Source: Frigoribacterium sp. Leaf415
GTDB taxonomy: Bacteria; Actinomycetota; Actinomycetes; Actinomycetales; Microbacteriaceae
Length of the DNA stretch: 64,000 nucleotides
Direction of reading: 5' to 3'
Assembly (NCBI RefSeq): GCF_001424645.1
Contig: NZ_LMQR01000001.1
Span: forward strand, 1,608,149 to 1,672,148
The stretch's first letter is position 1. Every line of letters begins with the position of its first letter. The translations under genes were made by a program, and so were the position numbers. This document shows, piece by piece, positions 63,500 to 64,000 of the stretch. The notes beneath the pieces were generated by a model. That model saw only the letters and a list, made by a program, of their open reading frames with translations, was not told the DNA's origin and searched no databases.

Positions 63500-64000
63500 T
63501 CAGTGCTGCAGGAAGGCGAGCACCGCCAGCACACGACGGTGGTCGGTGCCGCTGTCCTCGAGCAGGAGCTTCTGGAAGATCGAGGTGACGTTCTTCTCCA
63601 CCGCACCCGTGCCGATGACCAGCTCGGCCGCGATGGCGGCGTTCGTGCGCCCCTCGGCCATCAGCGTCAACACCTCTCGCTCACGCGGCGTGAGCGCGGC
63701 GAGCGGATCGCTGCGACGGCCCAGCAGCTGCGAGACCACCTGCGGATCGAGGACCGTCCCGCCGTCCGACACCCGGCCGAGCGCGTCACGGAACTCGTCG
63801 AACGAGGCGATGCGGTCCTTGAGCAGGTAGCCGACCCCGCCCGAGCCCGCCTCGAGCAGGTCGCGGGCGTAGGCCACCTCGACGTACTGCGACAGCAGCA
63901 GGATGCCGAGGTCGGGCCGACGGCGTCGCGCCTCGATCGCGGCACGGACGCCCTCGTCGGTGTGGGTGGGCGGCATGCGGACGTCGAGCACGGCGATGTC
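63500..64000 (-). CDS. LuxR/NarL-type response regulator, C-terminal part
   Basis: Truncated by the window end: the frame is open to base 64000, and at least 40 N-terminal residues are missing. The phospho-acceptor region appears as DIAVLDVRMPP with Asp after VL. The receiver end has LLSQY, GVGYLLKDRI with the conserved lysine. The HTH is LTPREREVLTLMAEGRTNAAIAAELVIGTGAVEKNVTSI. It is the partner of a histidine kinase that would lie outside the window. Convergent with the lipoprotein gene. Confidence 0.92.
   Translation of the reverse strand, partial: DIAVLDVRMPPTHTDEGVRAAIEARRRRPDLGILLLSQYVEVAYARDLLEAGSGGVGYLLKDRIASFDEFRDALGRVSDGGTVLDPQVVSQLLGRRSDPLAALTPREREVLTLMAEGRTNAAIAAELVIGTGAVEKNVTSIFQKLLLEDSGTDHRRVLAVLAFLQH

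Overview
High-GC (about 70%) actinobacterial chromosome. The conserved blocks rplU-rpmA-obg-proB-proA-nadD-rsfS, ileS-folC-DUF4233-ndk and tig-clpP1-clpP2-clpX, an ileS T-box, LTRRQ-motif proteins and many candidate leaderless mRNAs point to the family Microbacteriaceae. The genus cannot be fixed by reading; a plant-associated Curtobacterium, Frigoribacterium or Rathayibacter-like organism is my guess. Coding density is about nine tenths on both strands, and no insertion sequence, phage or CRISPR array is visible.

Layout. 1-4.6 kb: tail of a GNAT acetyltransferase, an MDR dehydrogenase without catalytic-zinc ligands, and a gluconate unit (gntK, gluconate permease, divergent FadR-type regulator with a palindromic operator). 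4.8-9.7 kb: small proteins, an OhrR-like repressor, a stress-type membrane protein, a HAD phosphatase, an LLM flavin monooxygenase and a TetR regulator. 9.9-17.2 kb: a tightly coupled seven-gene operon (NMT1/taurine-type ABC importer, nucleoside hydrolase, adenosine deaminase-like and 8-oxoguanine/guanine deaminase-like hydrolases), read here as uptake and stripping of a purine-type compound. 17.2-24.9 kb: tRNA-Ala and the rsfS to rplU housekeeping block, all on the minus strand.

25-36 kb: a beta-propeller-like membrane protein, a TIGR03943 protein with its DUF318 permease, RNase E/G with a long leader, a VKOR/DsbA-like disulfide pair, ndk and DUF4233. 35.5-43.9 kb: folC and ileS (behind a T-box), a CDF metal transporter, a sortase-anchored surface protein and a GtrA protein. 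43.9-51.5 kb: TetR, a peptide-type ABC importer with a fused two-domain ATPase, and an MHS-family symporter. 51.7-62 kb: valS, a small partner ORF, a methyltransferase, an M3 peptidase, then clpX, clpP2, clpP1 and tig. 62-64 kb: tRNA-Pro and tRNA-Gly, an unexplained repeat array, an SGNH hydrolase lipoprotein and a truncated LuxR-type response regulator.

Most striking is the 10-mer CGCGCCTCCT/AGGAGGCGCG, counted by eye about 34 times in 64 kb on both strands, concentrated at gene ends and in variable protein linkers, sometimes paired as hairpins. Other unexplained structures are a 40-bp perfect palindrome family at gene ends, a 28-bp-arm hairpin near tRNA-Ala, and a three-copy array beside tRNA-Gly.
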